Assembly (NCBI RefSeq): GCF_002272745.1
Contig: NZ_NPBD01000002.1
Location: 744,001 to 808,000, forward strand
Length of the DNA stretch: 64,000 nucleotides
Reading direction: 5' to 3'
From: Terribacillus saccharophilus
GTDB taxonomy: Bacteria > Bacillota > Bacilli > Bacillales > Amphibacillaceae
A program made the position numbers and the translations under genes. The notes below the pieces were generated by a model. The model had not been told where the DNA came from, made no database searches, and saw nothing but the letters and a program-made list of their open reading frames with translations. Shown in pieces: positions 19,653 through 28,295 of the stretch; the stretch's first letter is position 1, and each line of letters opens with the position of its first letter.

Positions 19653-20756
19653 TTAGATTAATGATCTGCGGATAGTTGCCGGCACTCCTTCTGGTGTATG
19701 GACTGTAACCGAAGCAGGCTCACCTGAAAGCGTTATCCAACCTAATCCCGGAATGACAATATCCGTTTTTTGGTCTTTTATCCTGAATGCTGCCTTCTTT
19801 AAAGGTGGAAAATGCTCAAGCTGCTCCTGATATGGAGGTGTAAGCAATTCTCCTTTTTGGCGTTCGTAAAGCGAATCCGCATTCTCAAGCTTCGTACGAT
19901 GGATATCGAGCGCGTTGGAGAAATAGCAGACAAATGACTGGCGTTCCCCTTTTTCGAAATCGATACGCGCTAAACCACCGATGAACAATGTTTGCTTATC
20001 GTTCAATTGGAAGATGCGTGCTTTAATTTCTTTATTCGGAGTGATGGTTTTCAAGTCCTTATCCGTCACATAATGGGCAATCTGCTGACGGTTGACAATC
20101 CCCGGTGTATCATAAAGGGAGCTTGTCTCATCGAGCGGAATATCTATGAATCCAAGCGTCGTACCAGGAAAATAAGAAGTAGTGATTGCATCGTTTATCC
20201 CTGTTGAATGCTTAATTAAGGCGTTAATGAATGTTGATTTGCCGACGTTCGTACTGCCGACAACGTATACATCCTGTCCATCACGCAATTCCTGAATGCT
20301 ATCTTCAAGCTCCGACATTCCGATTCCCCGTTTTGCTGAAATCAAATGTACATCCGCCACTTGGATACCATATTCTTTAGCTGCCCCGCGCAACCACTGT
20401 TTGACACGTTCGTGGTTTGTCGATTTTGGAAGCAAGTCCACTTTGTTTCCAACAAGAATAATCGGTTTGTCTCCGACAAGCCGTTTGATGCTGGAAATGA
20501 AACTGCCGTTAAAATCAAATATATCCACTAGCTTGACGACAATGCCATCTTTGTTATTGATTTCACTAATCAACGTAAAGAAGTCATCGTCAGTCACTGC
20601 AACATCCTGGACTTCATTGTAATGCTTGAGCCGGAAGCAGCGCTTACAGATGACCTCATCACTTTTCCCTAATGCTGATGCAGGGATATAGCCCGGCAAG
20701 GATGCGTCCTCTGTTTGAATCGGCGCTCCGCAGCCTTGGCAAATCAATTCTTCCAC
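19653..20756 (-). CDS. yqeH: Ribosome biogenesis GTPase YqeH
   Basis: Circularly permuted GTPase needed for 30S assembly. 367 residues: N-terminal zinc finger (CQGCG and CKRC), then G4 (VGNKVD) before G1 (GSTNVGKS) and G3 (DTPG), the permuted order, and a C-terminal RNA-binding domain. GTG start (20756) chosen because GGGAGG lies 7 nt upstream and the resulting MEELICQGCG agrees with the family. It begins 2 nt after the yqeG stop. Confidence 0.96.
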   Translation of the reverse strand: MEELICQGCGAPIQTEDASLPGYIPASALGKSDEVICKRCFRLKHYNEVQDVAVTDDDFFTLISEINNKDGIVVKLVDIFDFNGSFISSIKRLVGDKPIILVGNKVDLLPKSTNHERVKQWLRGAAKEYGIQVADVHLISAKRGIGMSELEDSIQELRDGQDVYVVGSTNVGKSTFINALIKHSTGINDAITTSYFPGTTLGFIDIPLDETSSLYDTPGIVNRQQIAHYVTDKDLKTITPNKEIKARIFQLNDKQTLFIGGLARIDFEKGERQSFVCYFSNALDIHRTKLENADSLYERQKGELLTPPYQEQLEHFPPLKKAAFRIKDQKTDIVIPGLGWITLSGEPASVTVHTPEGVPATIRRSLI

Positions 20757-20758
20757 AT

Positions 20759-21274
20759 TCATTCCTCCCATGTAATCTTTCCTTTTCTTCTGAAATAGTT
20801 GAGTATCCGTCGTTCGATCATCCGATTGATTCTGGTGATTTTACCGTCTGTTTTGACGATTGGCACCACAACGATCGTATAGAAACCGGCCAGATTGCCC
20901 CCTAATACATCTGTAAGGAGCTGATCACCAATCATAACAATCTGATCCTTCTGAAGGTTCATCTGCTTGACAGCCTGCTTGAAGGCACGCCCCAGCGGCT
21001 TTCTTGCGCTATAGACGAAAGGAATCTCTAAAGGTTCAGAAAACAGTTTCACTCGTTGCTCATTATTATTAGATATAATCGTAATTTTAATATCATGTGC
21101 GCGCATTTCCTTGAACCAATTGGTCACTTCCGGCGTAGCATCTGCAACATCCCATGCAACAAGGGTATTGTCCAGATCCGTAATGATACCTTTGATTCCT
21201 TGCGCTTTCAATTTCTCTGGCTTTATATCAAAAATGCTTTTCACATGCTCGTTCGGCAAGAACTTCTTTAGCAT
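20759..21274 (-). CDS. yqeG: YqeG family HAD IIIA-type phosphatase
   Basis: 171-residue HAD superfamily protein with the nucleophile motif TDLDNTLVAWD near residue 32, the Ser/Thr motif TIISNNNE near 69 and the C-terminal MIGDQLLTDVLGGN. Related to phosphatidylglycerophosphate phosphatases; the substrate in Bacilli is not settled. First gene of the yqeG-yqeH-aroE-yhbY-nadD-yqeK-rsfS-yqeM operon; its 5' region faces sda across a 389-bp gap containing DnaA-like boxes. Confidence 0.93.
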   Translation of the reverse strand: MLKKFLPNEHVKSIFDIKPEKLKAQGIKGIITDLDNTLVAWDVADATPEVTNWFKEMRAHDIKITIISNNNEQRVKLFSEPLEIPFVYSARKPLGRAFKQAVKQMNLQKDQIVMIGDQLLTDVLGGNLAGFYTIVVVPIVKTDGKITRINRMIERRILNYFRRKGKITWEE

Positions 21275-21446
21275 TGTGGCTTTCCTCCGATCTCGTACAC
21301 TTCAACAGTTACTTACCCATCATAAGACATTTTTGCTATGGTTTCAAAAAAATCTTTCATTGTTCCGCTTTTTTTCGACCTTTCTTTATGCAATACACAT
21401 GATTTCAGAAGCAAAACCTTTCGACAAATCTCTACATTCTTCTTCT

Positions 21447-21545
21447 TGTGGATAACTATGTCCACATTATTAACCGCAATATGAAACAATTTTGCACATT
21501 TATAAACACTTTATCTACAGGTTATAAACAGTTTTCTGTAGATAA
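21447..21545. promoter_or_regulatory. DnaA-box cluster between yqeG and sda
   Basis: A perfect DnaA box in minus orientation, TGTGGATAA (21447-21455). One-mismatch boxes TTATCTACA (21511-21519, plus) and TGTAGATAA (21537-21545, minus). Two-mismatch TTATAAACA (21500-21508, 21522-21530). TTATCTACAG and CTGTAGATAA form a perfect 10-bp inverted repeat. In B. subtilis DnaA binds the sda-yqeG intergenic region and drives sda. The rest of the 389-bp gap holds the candidate sda promoter and otherwise only AT-rich sequence. Confidence 0.8.
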
Positions 21546-21553
21546 CTATCGTC

Positions 21554-21582
21554 TTGTCCCTCTATTTTTTTCATGATACATT
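21554..21582 (+). promoter_or_regulatory. Candidate SigA promoter of sda
   Basis: TTGTCC (21554-21559), 17-nt spacer, TACATT (21577-21582), downstream of the DnaA boxes and about 80 bp before the sda start. Confidence 0.5.
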
Positions 21583-21663
21583 ATTAATAACTTATCAACT
21601 CCCCAACCCACGCACAGAAGATCTGCAAGGTAGTAAGATATCTCCAATCAGGAGGAATGCAAG

Positions 21664-21804
21664 ATGGAACATCTGTCTGATGAATTGCTGATCGAATCTT
21701 ACCACAAGGCGAACGAACTCCACCTGAGCCAAGAGTTTATTCATCTAATAGAAAAAGAAATCCAGTCACGTGGCTTATCGCATAAGATCCGCTATACCAG
21801 CTAA
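21664..21804 (+). CDS. sda: Sporulation checkpoint inhibitor Sda
   Basis: 46-residue protein that blocks autophosphorylation of KinA-type sporulation kinases when replication is active or damaged. The N-terminal [10 protein letters not shown] and the helical-hairpin pattern ([18 protein letters not shown]) agree closely with Sda. Preceded by AGGAGG and by a DnaA-box cluster, the known control element of sda, and followed by a terminator. Lies beside yqeG as in B. subtilis. Short enough to be missed by length-filtered gene calling. Confidence 0.95.
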   Translation: MEHLSDELLIESYHKANELHLSQEFIHLIEKEIQSRGLSHKIRYTS

Positions 21805-21818
21805 ACATCGTCTCCCTC

Positions 21819-21847
21819 AGTCTTGCCGCTATGGCAAGGCTTTTTTC
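21819..21847 (+). terminator. sda terminator
   Basis: TCTTGCC (21821-21827) pairs with GGCAAGG (21833-21839), followed by six T. Confidence 0.85.
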
Positions 21848-21866
21848 TTGAAGGGAACCATGTCTG

Positions 21867-21896
21867 TTGCAGTGTATGGTTGAATTACTTTACAAT
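21867..21896 (+). promoter_or_regulatory. Candidate SigA promoter of the mrp operon
   Basis: TTGCAG (21867-21872), 18-nt spacer, TACAAT (21891-21896), about 80 bp before mrpA. Confidence 0.55.
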
Positions 21897-21975
21897 TGGG
21901 TATAGGATTTTTACATATCATATAAAATAGAAGAAACTATTGAGAGCTGTAATCAAAGAGGAGGACTGCCATAAT

Positions 21976-24333
21976 ATGATCGTTGCCATTCTGATGCCAT
22001 TTTTAATCGCTATGTGCATCCCATTCATCTCAAAATTCAAACACAGAATACATACCGGATATGCGGTGCTTGCTACATCGCTCTCCATCTTCCTTTACTT
22101 TCTCGTACTGCTAATCAGCGGGGAAACCGACATACTATATCGTTATAGCTGGATTCCGTCTCTTGGATTGGATTTAACATTCTATACAGATGGACTGGCA
22201 CTTTTCTTTGCTTTACTGATTAGCGGAATCGGTGCTCTCGTAGCATTTTATTCCATCTTTTATCTGAGCCGCGAAGAACGCCTAGGATCCTTCTATGTCT
22301 ATTTGCTACTGTTCATGGGGGCTATGCTCGGCATTGTAACTTCAGATAATATTTACGCCCTTTATACTTTCTGGGAGCTCACCTCTGTATCTTCTTTCCT
22401 TTTGATCAGTTTCTGGTTCACTAGAAAAGCTTCCACAGACGGCGCTCTTAAATCCATGCTGATCACCTTCCTTGGCGGTTTCTCGTTACTTGGCGGATTA
22501 GTGCTTCTGCATCTTGTAACGGGATCTACGAGTATCCGCGAAATAGTAACGCAAGGAGACCTTATCCTGGCCAATGATTGGTTCCCGCTGATTGTCGTGC
22601 TGCTGCTCCTTGCTGCCTGTACAAAATCTGCCCAGTTCCCATTCCACATCTGGCTGCCAGATGCGATGGAAGCTCCGACACCGGTCAGTGCATACTTGCA
22701 CTCCGCTACAATGGTCAAAGCCGGTCTTTTCCTGCTGCTCCGCTTCACACCTGTATTCAGAGAAAGCGAAGCATTTTTCATAGCTGTATCTATAATCGGT
22801 CTTGTCACTTTATTCTGGGGATCTTATATGGCAGTCAAGCAAACAGATCTCAAAGGAATACTAGCCTACTCCACGATTAGTCAGCTCGGCATGATCATGG
22901 CAATGATCGGTTACGGAACCGAAGCAGCCATTTTCGCTGCTATATTCCATATCCTTAATCACGCAACATTCAAAGGAAGCTTGTTCATGGCGGTCGGTAT
23001 CATCGACCACGAAACAGGAACTCGGAATATCCAAAAGCTCGGTGGACTTTGGAAGCTAATGCCGGTCACTGGCATAATCAGCATACTTGCATCTTTCTCT
23101 ATGGCGGGTGTGCCGTTACCAATTTTGAACGGATTTTATAGTAAAGAGGAATTCTTCACAAGCTCCTGGAATTTATCCGGCGATCGTGCATTCGGATCAG
23201 ATTTTGCTGCTTTACTAGCCAATATCGTACCGTATGCAGCAGTTGCTGGCAGCATCTTCACATTTGTGTACAGCATGTACTTTTACTTCCGTACATTTAC
23301 AGGGAAAGCAGAGAAAACTACTGCTGAAAAAGCCCATGATCCAAAACTCGGGATGTTAGCAGCACCGGTCCTGCTCGTATCAGGTGTGCTCTTAATCAGT
23401 ATCTTCCCGAACTGGTTCAGCCGCCACTTGCTTCAGCCGGCAGCAAATGCTGTTTATGGGGAGGCAATGAAAGAACATACCATCCATTTCTGGCATGGTT
23501 TCGTACCAGCATTGATCATGTCTCTGATTGTCGTGGTTTTAGGTATTTTATTTTATAGCACTCGAAAATATTGGATGGGACTATACAACATATTACCTGG
23601 AAAGCTATCTGGAAATATTGTTTATACTTCGCTTCTATCAGCTAGTGAGAATCAGACAAAGAAACTCAATGACCGCATCGTCAGTGGCTCTATCCGACAG
23701 TACAATGCAATCATCATTAGTGTCATCTCGATTGTGACCTTGCTGGTCTTGTTCGGGACGAACTCTTTCGATTTGAGTAACATTGATACTTCACCAGTCT
23801 CACTCCCTCAAAGCCTGCCGGAGCTTGCCGTAGCACTGATCATGATCGCTGCAGCATTCGGAAGCACAGTATCACAGAAGAAGCTTACAGCAGTCATTAT
23901 CTTGGGCGTTGTAGGATATGGGCTATCCATTTTGTTTGTCCTGTTCCGCGCACCCGATCTTGCTTTGACACAGCTTAGTATCGAGACAATCACCGTCGTC
24001 CTGTTCCTGCTGTGTTTCCGACATCTGCCTGAAATGAAACAAGAAAGAAAAGAAAAAACATCAAAGAAAATCACCAATATCATTATCGCCTCTCTTTGCG
24101 GTCTTATGATGATGCTGGTTGGCTTGGCTGCTTACAGTCAGCGTCTATTCCCTGCCATTTCTGATTACTTTGTCAAGTATTCCTACAAGCTGGGAGGCGG
24201 AGATAATATCGTCAATGTCATCCTCGTCGATTTCCGGGGACTTGATACATTATTTGAAATCACCGTGTTAGCTATTGCGGCTCTGGGAATATATTCGCTT
24301 ATCAAACTGCGCCAAAAAGGAGGGGATCGCTGA
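21976..24333 (+). CDS. mrpA: Na+/H+ antiporter subunit MrpA
   Basis: Largest subunit of the multisubunit Mrp (Mnh/Sha) cation/proton antiporter, related to NuoL of complex I. About 785 residues with many membrane helices. TFWELTSVSSFLL carries the conserved TM5 Glu; FHIWLPDAMEAPTPVSAYLHSATMVKAG-type sequence follows around residues 215-245; the C-terminal part ends in the MrpA-specific VNVILVDFRGLDT segment. ATG chosen with AAAGAGGAGG 11 nt upstream; a TTG 12 codons earlier is less likely. It overlaps mrpC directly: the usual mrpB gene is absent. Confidence 0.95.
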   Translation: MIVAILMPFLIAMCIPFISKFKHRIHTGYAVLATSLSIFLYFLVLLISGETDILYRYSWIPSLGLDLTFYTDGLALFFALLISGIGALVAFYSIFYLSREERLGSFYVYLLLFMGAMLGIVTSDNIYALYTFWELTSVSSFLLISFWFTRKASTDGALKSMLITFLGGFSLLGGLVLLHLVTGSTSIREIVTQGDLILANDWFPLIVVLLLLAACTKSAQFPFHIWLPDAMEAPTPVSAYLHSATMVKAGLFLLLRFTPVFRESEAFFIAVSIIGLVTLFWGSYMAVKQTDLKGILAYSTISQLGMIMAMIGYGTEAAIFAAIFHILNHATFKGSLFMAVGIIDHETGTRNIQKLGGLWKLMPVTGIISILASFSMAGVPLPILNGFYSKEEFFTSSWNLSGDRAFGSDFAALLANIVPYAAVAGSIFTFVYSMYFYFRTFTGKAEKTTAEKAHDPKLGMLAAPVLLVSGVLLISIFPNWFSRHLLQPAANAVYGEAMKEHTIHFWHGFVPALIMSLIVVVLGILFYSTRKYWMGLYNILPGKLSGNIVYTSLLSASENQTKKLNDRIVSGSIRQYNAIIISVISIVTLLVLFGTNSFDLSNIDTSPVSLPQSLPELAVALIMIAAAFGSTVSQKKLTAVIILGVVGYGLSILFVLFRAPDLALTQLSIETITVVLFLLCFRHLPEMKQERKEKTSKKITNIIIASLCGLMMMLVGLAAYSQRLFPAISDYFVKYSYKLGGGDNIVNVILVDFRGLDTLFEITVLAIAALGIYSLIKLRQKGGDR

Positions 24334-24671
24334 TGGAAATTATCATGATCGTACTTGCCGGCATCCTCTTCGGATTCGCCGTTTACAACATCTTGCAAAA
24401 GCAGCTCCTTCGAATCATCATCGGCACTGCTTTGTTGTCGCACGCTGCCCACTTGTTCATCCTGACGATGGGAAAATTGAAGCGTGGTGCCGCTCCCATT
24501 CTTACTGAAGGTACAGAGAATTATACCGATCCGCTGCCACAAGCACTGATCCTGACATCCATCGTTATCAGCTTTGGGGTCACCAGTCTGCTTCTCGTGC
24601 TAGCTTATCGGGCAGTCAAAACGAATGGGACTGATAATATGGAAGAATTAAGAGGTAATGAACATGACTAA
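24333..24671 (+). CDS. mrpC: Na+/H+ antiporter subunit MrpC
   Basis: 112-residue, three-helix NuoK-like subunit with LLSHAAHLFILTMG and TDPLPQALILTSIVISFG, typical of MrpC. Its ATG overlaps the TGA of mrpA by one base (TGATG). In standard seven-gene operons mrpB would lie between them. Overlaps the start of mrpD. Confidence 0.95.
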   Translation: MEIIMIVLAGILFGFAVYNILQKQLLRIIIGTALLSHAAHLFILTMGKLKRGAAPILTEGTENYTDPLPQALILTSIVISFGVTSLLLVLAYRAVKTNGTDNMEELRGNEHD

Positions 24672-26148
24672 TCTTGCTATTTTACCAATTTTGATCCCAT
24701 TCCTAGCTGGTATATTACTGGCGTTCACCCATAACCGAATCCAGCTCACAAGACGGTTGGCAATGGTTTTCGCACTTATCCATTTGATCGCGATGGGCTT
24801 CCTTCTTTTCAAAGTCCTTCTTGATGGCAGCATTGTGCTTGAAGCTGGAGATTGGATTGCTCCATACGGCATCATCCTTGTACTGGATCCTTTGAGTACT
24901 TTACTTGTTTTGACCTCTTCTATCATTCTTCTGGCTGTCGTCTGGTACGCACCAGCATCAGTTTCAGAAGAACAGGAAGGCTTCTATTTTTATACATTCG
25001 TATTTTTACTGGTAACTGGTGTATCGGGTGCTTTTGTAACAGGAGATCTGTTCAACCTGTTCGTATTCTTCGAAGTACTGCTGATGGCATCCTATGCCTT
25101 GATCACCCATGGCGGAAAGAAAGTGCAGCTGCGTGAATCAATCAAGTACGTATTAATCAATCTGTTTTCTTCCATGTTATTCGTAACGGCTGTCTCCTAC
25201 ATATATGCTGTGCTGGGTACAGTTAATATGGCACAGCTGGCAGAACGGGCAGCAGCCACTGATCAGCCGGGCATCATCACGACAGTCGCCATACTGCTAT
25301 TCTTCGTCTTTGCGACCAAGGGCGCTGCATTTCCACTTTATTACTGGATGCCGCACTCCTACATCGTACCGAATCCAGTCGTTTCTGCTTTATTCGGCGC
25401 ACTTTTGACTAAGGTGGGTGTGTACTCCCTGATCCGTACGTTCACACTCATTTTCCATCAGCAGCCTGAAATTATCGATCAGCTGTTCCTCTGGGTCGGT
25501 AATCTGACCATGCTATTCGGCGTGATAGGAGCCTTGGCATCACGTAATATCAAGTTGATTGTCGCTTATAATATCATTCCTGCCATTGGGTTTATGCTTG
25601 TTGGAATCGGTATTTTCAATCACGATGGTCTGAGCGGAAGCATTTATTATCTGCTTCAGGATATGATCGTAAAGGCAGCCCTCTTCCTCCTTGCTGGCAC
25701 TATTGCAGCAGTAGCCGGTACAGCGGATATCAATAAAATGGGCGGTATGATACGTTCTCACCCAGTCCTTGGCTGGATGTTCTTCCTTGCTGGACTTGTA
25801 CTTGCAGGTGTCCCGCCGTTCAGCGGTTTCATTGGCAAGCTACTCCTGGTACGAGGTGCTTTCGAAAAAGGCGAAACAGTTACTGTTATCATTATGCTAC
25901 TCACGAGCTTACTCATATTGCTTTCCATCGTCAGAGCTTTCATACGCATCTTCTGGGGAGAAGGGGAAACAGCAACACAACAAACACGGCACAGTACGCG
26001 TCGACTTATACCAGTAGGATTCCTGATGCTGTTCACTGTATTCCTTGGAGTTGGTGCAGAAGCAATCCTGCCGACTGTACAGCAGATAGCAGACTATCTT
26101 CTTAACCCACAGGAATATATCGATCTTGTATTGAAAGGGGGACGTTAG
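24664..26148 (+). CDS. mrpD: Na+/H+ antiporter subunit MrpD
   Basis: 494-residue NuoM/NuoN-like proton-translocating subunit. Shows LFNLFVFFEVLLMASYAL with the conserved TM5 Glu, FPLYYWMPHSY, and KVGVYSLIRTF. The second of two in-frame ATGs (24664) is chosen because AAGAGGT is 8 nt upstream; the first, at 24658, is too close. Overlaps mrpC by 8 bp. Confidence 0.95.
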   Translation: MTNLAILPILIPFLAGILLAFTHNRIQLTRRLAMVFALIHLIAMGFLLFKVLLDGSIVLEAGDWIAPYGIILVLDPLSTLLVLTSSIILLAVVWYAPASVSEEQEGFYFYTFVFLLVTGVSGAFVTGDLFNLFVFFEVLLMASYALITHGGKKVQLRESIKYVLINLFSSMLFVTAVSYIYAVLGTVNMAQLAERAAATDQPGIITTVAILLFFVFATKGAAFPLYYWMPHSYIVPNPVVSALFGALLTKVGVYSLIRTFTLIFHQQPEIIDQLFLWVGNLTMLFGVIGALASRNIKLIVAYNIIPAIGFMLVGIGIFNHDGLSGSIYYLLQDMIVKAALFLLAGTIAAVAGTADINKMGGMIRSHPVLGWMFFLAGLVLAGVPPFSGFIGKLLLVRGAFEKGETVTVIIMLLTSLLILLSIVRAFIRIFWGEGETATQQTRHSTRRLIPVGFLMLFTVFLGVGAEAILPTVQQIADYLLNPQEYIDLVLKGGR

Positions 26149-26625
26149 ATGGCTTTTCAAATATGTATTAATCTGCTGGTTGCATTAATGTGGATGTTCC
26201 TAGGTGAGTCCTACAGCATGTCCGGATTTGTAACAGGATATATTGTCGGTATCGTACTATTATTCCTGCTGCGCCGCTTCCTGAAGGGTCCGTTTTACTT
26301 GAGAAGGGTTTATAAGATTGTATCCCTGCTGCTAATTTTTATTAAAGAGCTTATCCTTTCCAATTTTGAAATTACAAAGCTCGTCTACGCTAAACGGCTG
26401 GATATCAATCCGGGTATTTTTACAATGGAAACAGAATTAGAAACAGATTGGGAAATAACGCTATTGGCGGTCTTAATCACGCTGACTCCAGGGACAGTCA
26501 CCCTGGCGATCTCTCCTGATAAAAAGGAAATGTATATCCATGCTATGGATATTATTGATATGAAGGAAGCTGTTCACTCCATCAAGGATAGCTTTGAGAA
26601 ACATATCATGGAGGTGACAAGATGA
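26149..26625 (+). CDS. mrpE: Na+/H+ antiporter subunit MrpE
   Basis: 158-residue subunit with two or three N-terminal helices and a cytosolic part containing the family segment LITLTPGTVTLAIS. Starts immediately after the mrpD stop and overlaps mrpF by 4 bp (ATGA). Confidence 0.94.
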   Translation: MAFQICINLLVALMWMFLGESYSMSGFVTGYIVGIVLLFLLRRFLKGPFYLRRVYKIVSLLLIFIKELILSNFEITKLVYAKRLDINPGIFTMETELETDWEITLLAVLITLTPGTVTLAISPDKKEMYIHAMDIIDMKEAVHSIKDSFEKHIMEVTR

Positions 26626-26933
26626 GTGCACTACAGGATAACTTCGCAGGAATCATTCAGATGATATCCATCATCTGTCTAATTGCGCTGAGTGTTTCCA
26701 TCCTCTTGCTGATAATAAGGGTGATGAAGGGTCCCTCCAATGCTGATCGAGCGGTTGCACTCGATGCTATCGGAATAAATATCATGGCATTTGCTGCTTT
26801 GCTCGCCATCATCCTGATCACACCAAACTTCAACGATATTGTTTTGCTGATAGGTATCCTTTTGTTCATTGGAACAGTGGCGATTGCAATTTACTTAGAA
26901 AAGGGTGATTTAATTGATACAGAAGACGATTGA
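26622..26933 (+). CDS. mrpF: Na+/H+ antiporter subunit MrpF
   Basis: 103-residue, three-helix subunit. RVMKGPSNADRAVALDAIGIN carries the conserved MrpF loop. Overlaps mrpE (4 bp) and mrpG (20 bp). Confidence 0.95.
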   Translation: MSALQDNFAGIIQMISIICLIALSVSILLLIIRVMKGPSNADRAVALDAIGINIMAFAALLAIILITPNFNDIVLLIGILLFIGTVAIAIYLEKGDLIDTEDD

Positions 26934-27306
26934 CATCATCCTTGATATTCTAGTTATCTTATTTTTGATTGGCGGTACTTTTAGTATGTTTACCGCTTCT
27001 GTCGGCGTTTTGCGTTTCCCCGATATTTATACAAGGCTTCACGCAGCTAGTAAAGGCTCTACATTAGGCGTTGCAAGCATACTCATCGGAGCATGTATCT
27101 TCCATTATACCGAATATGGAATCATAAGCGGAAAACTGATTCTTGGTGTTCTGTTCATTATGCTCACTGCCCCGGTTGCCAGTCACCTCATTTCGAGAGC
27201 AGCTCACCTTCGCGGAGCAAAGCCATATGGCACATTGAAAGATCAGTATCAAGAAGCGATTGATAAAGAAAAGCGAAGACAAAAACAACAACAAAAATCA
27301 AAGTGA
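26914..27306 (+). CDS. mrpG: Na+/H+ antiporter subunit MrpG
   Basis: 130-residue, three-helix subunit with [20 protein letters not shown], the MrpG signature, and a Lys/Gln-rich C-terminus. Starts with TTG inside the end of mrpF, with an AAAAGGGTG ribosome site. The stop codon lies within the stem of the operon terminator. Confidence 0.94.
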   Translation: MIQKTIDIILDILVILFLIGGTFSMFTASVGVLRFPDIYTRLHAASKGSTLGVASILIGACIFHYTEYGIISGKLILGVLFIMLTAPVASHLISRAAHLRGAKPYGTLKDQYQEAIDKEKRRQKQQQKSK

Positions 27307-27330
27307 ATGCCATCAGGCATTCACTTTTTC
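27301..27330 (+). terminator. mrp operon terminator
   Basis: AAGTGAATGCC (27301-27311), 4-nt loop, GGCATTCACTT (27316-27326), then T-rich. It includes the mrpG stop codon. Confidence 0.9.
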
Positions 27331-27419
27331 TTTTTCTGCGGGACAGACACGTTCAGAGACTCCTTCACATAAAGTTAGTGTATAGGCAATTCTTGAGAGT
27401 GTACAGGAGGTGCAATGAA

Positions 27420-28118
27420 ATGAGTATTATTGGTGCTATAGGACTTCTAGTAAAGGAAGCAATGTTTTTCGTTTCCTATGTAAAGAATCACGCATTCCCT
27501 CAGCCTCTCCCTCCCGAGGAAGAAGCATTGCATATTGAAAGAATGCAGCAGGGGGACGAAACGAGCCGTAACAAGTTAATCGAACATAACCTGCGTCTGG
27601 TTGCTCACATCGTAAAGAAATTCGAAAATACTGGCGAAGATTCGGAGGATCTCATTTCTATTGGTACAATCGGGCTAATTAAAGGAATCGAAAGCTACTC
27701 GAGTGATAAAGGCACAAAACTCGCTACATACGCAGCTAGATGTATCGAAAATGAAATTCTTATGCATTTGCGGGCCCTAAAGAAGACCAAAAAAGATATT
27801 TCTCTCCATGACCCCATTGGTCAAGATAAGGAAGGAAACGAGATCAGTCTCATTGACATTCTTCAAGCAGACAATGAAGATATCATTGAATATATCCAGT
27901 TGAATATGGAAGTGGAAAAAATAAAGGAATACATCGATATCCTGGACGGACGCGAAAAAGAAGTAATTATCAGTCGTTATGGGCTTAATAATGAAGAAGA
28001 TATGACACAGCGTGAAATTGCGAAAAAGTTAAATATCTCCCGGAGTTATGTTTCCCGTATTGAAAAGCGCGCCCTGATGAAGATCTTCCATGAATACTAC
28101 AGACAGCATCGCACATAG
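27420..28118 (+). CDS. sigK: RNA polymerase sporulation sigma factor SigK (pro-form)
   Basis: Late mother-cell sigma factor. 232 residues, uninterrupted. The first 19 residues form the hydrophobic pro-sequence, with [11 protein letters not shown] at the expected cleavage junction for SpoIVFB. Region 2 follows ([33 protein letters not shown]) and region 4 ends with [21 protein letters not shown]. Start ATG has AGGAGG 9 nt upstream; the frame continues further upstream without similarity. In B. subtilis the gene is split by the skin element; here it is intact, as in most Bacillaceae. Confidence 0.97.
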   Translation: MSIIGAIGLLVKEAMFFVSYVKNHAFPQPLPPEEEALHIERMQQGDETSRNKLIEHNLRLVAHIVKKFENTGEDSEDLISIGTIGLIKGIESYSSDKGTKLATYAARCIENEILMHLRALKKTKKDISLHDPIGQDKEGNEISLIDILQADNEDIIEYIQLNMEVEKIKEYIDILDGREKEVIISRYGLNNEEDMTQREIAKKLNISRSYVSRIEKRALMKIFHEYYRQHRT

Positions 28119-28169
28119 AGCAATACACTAACTAGACGCTACTATGCTTTTTAAAAGGAGGTTACCAAT

Positions 28170-28295
28170 ATGTATGCAAGCAGCTATTCACCAAGTCACT
28201 ATCAGCAGCGAACCAGCACCGGCGTGCTTATTGCTGCCTTCCTTGTCCTGCTTTTTGTAGGAGGAGCTTATGCTTGGGAGAATATATGGGATTAA
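28170..28295 (+). CDS. Small single-pass membrane peptide, unknown function
   Basis: 41 residues: a polar, Tyr/Ser/Gln-rich N-terminus, one hydrophobic helix (VLIAAFLVLLFVGGAYAW, about residues 19-36) and a short acidic tail. Strong AAAGGAGG ribosome site 8 nt upstream of ATG and an intrinsic terminator directly after the stop. 51 bp after sigK with no terminator between, so possibly co-transcribed and sporulation-related. It recalls the small YjcZ-type sporulation peptides in layout, but I cannot assign it to a family. Confidence 0.7.
   Translation: MYASSYSPSHYQQRTSTGVLIAAFLVLLFVGGAYAWENIWD

Noticed and set aside
27340..27420. SigE or SigK promoter upstream of sigK
   Set aside because: Some CATA/TATA-like bases are present, but no -35/-10 pair with acceptable spacing could be defended.
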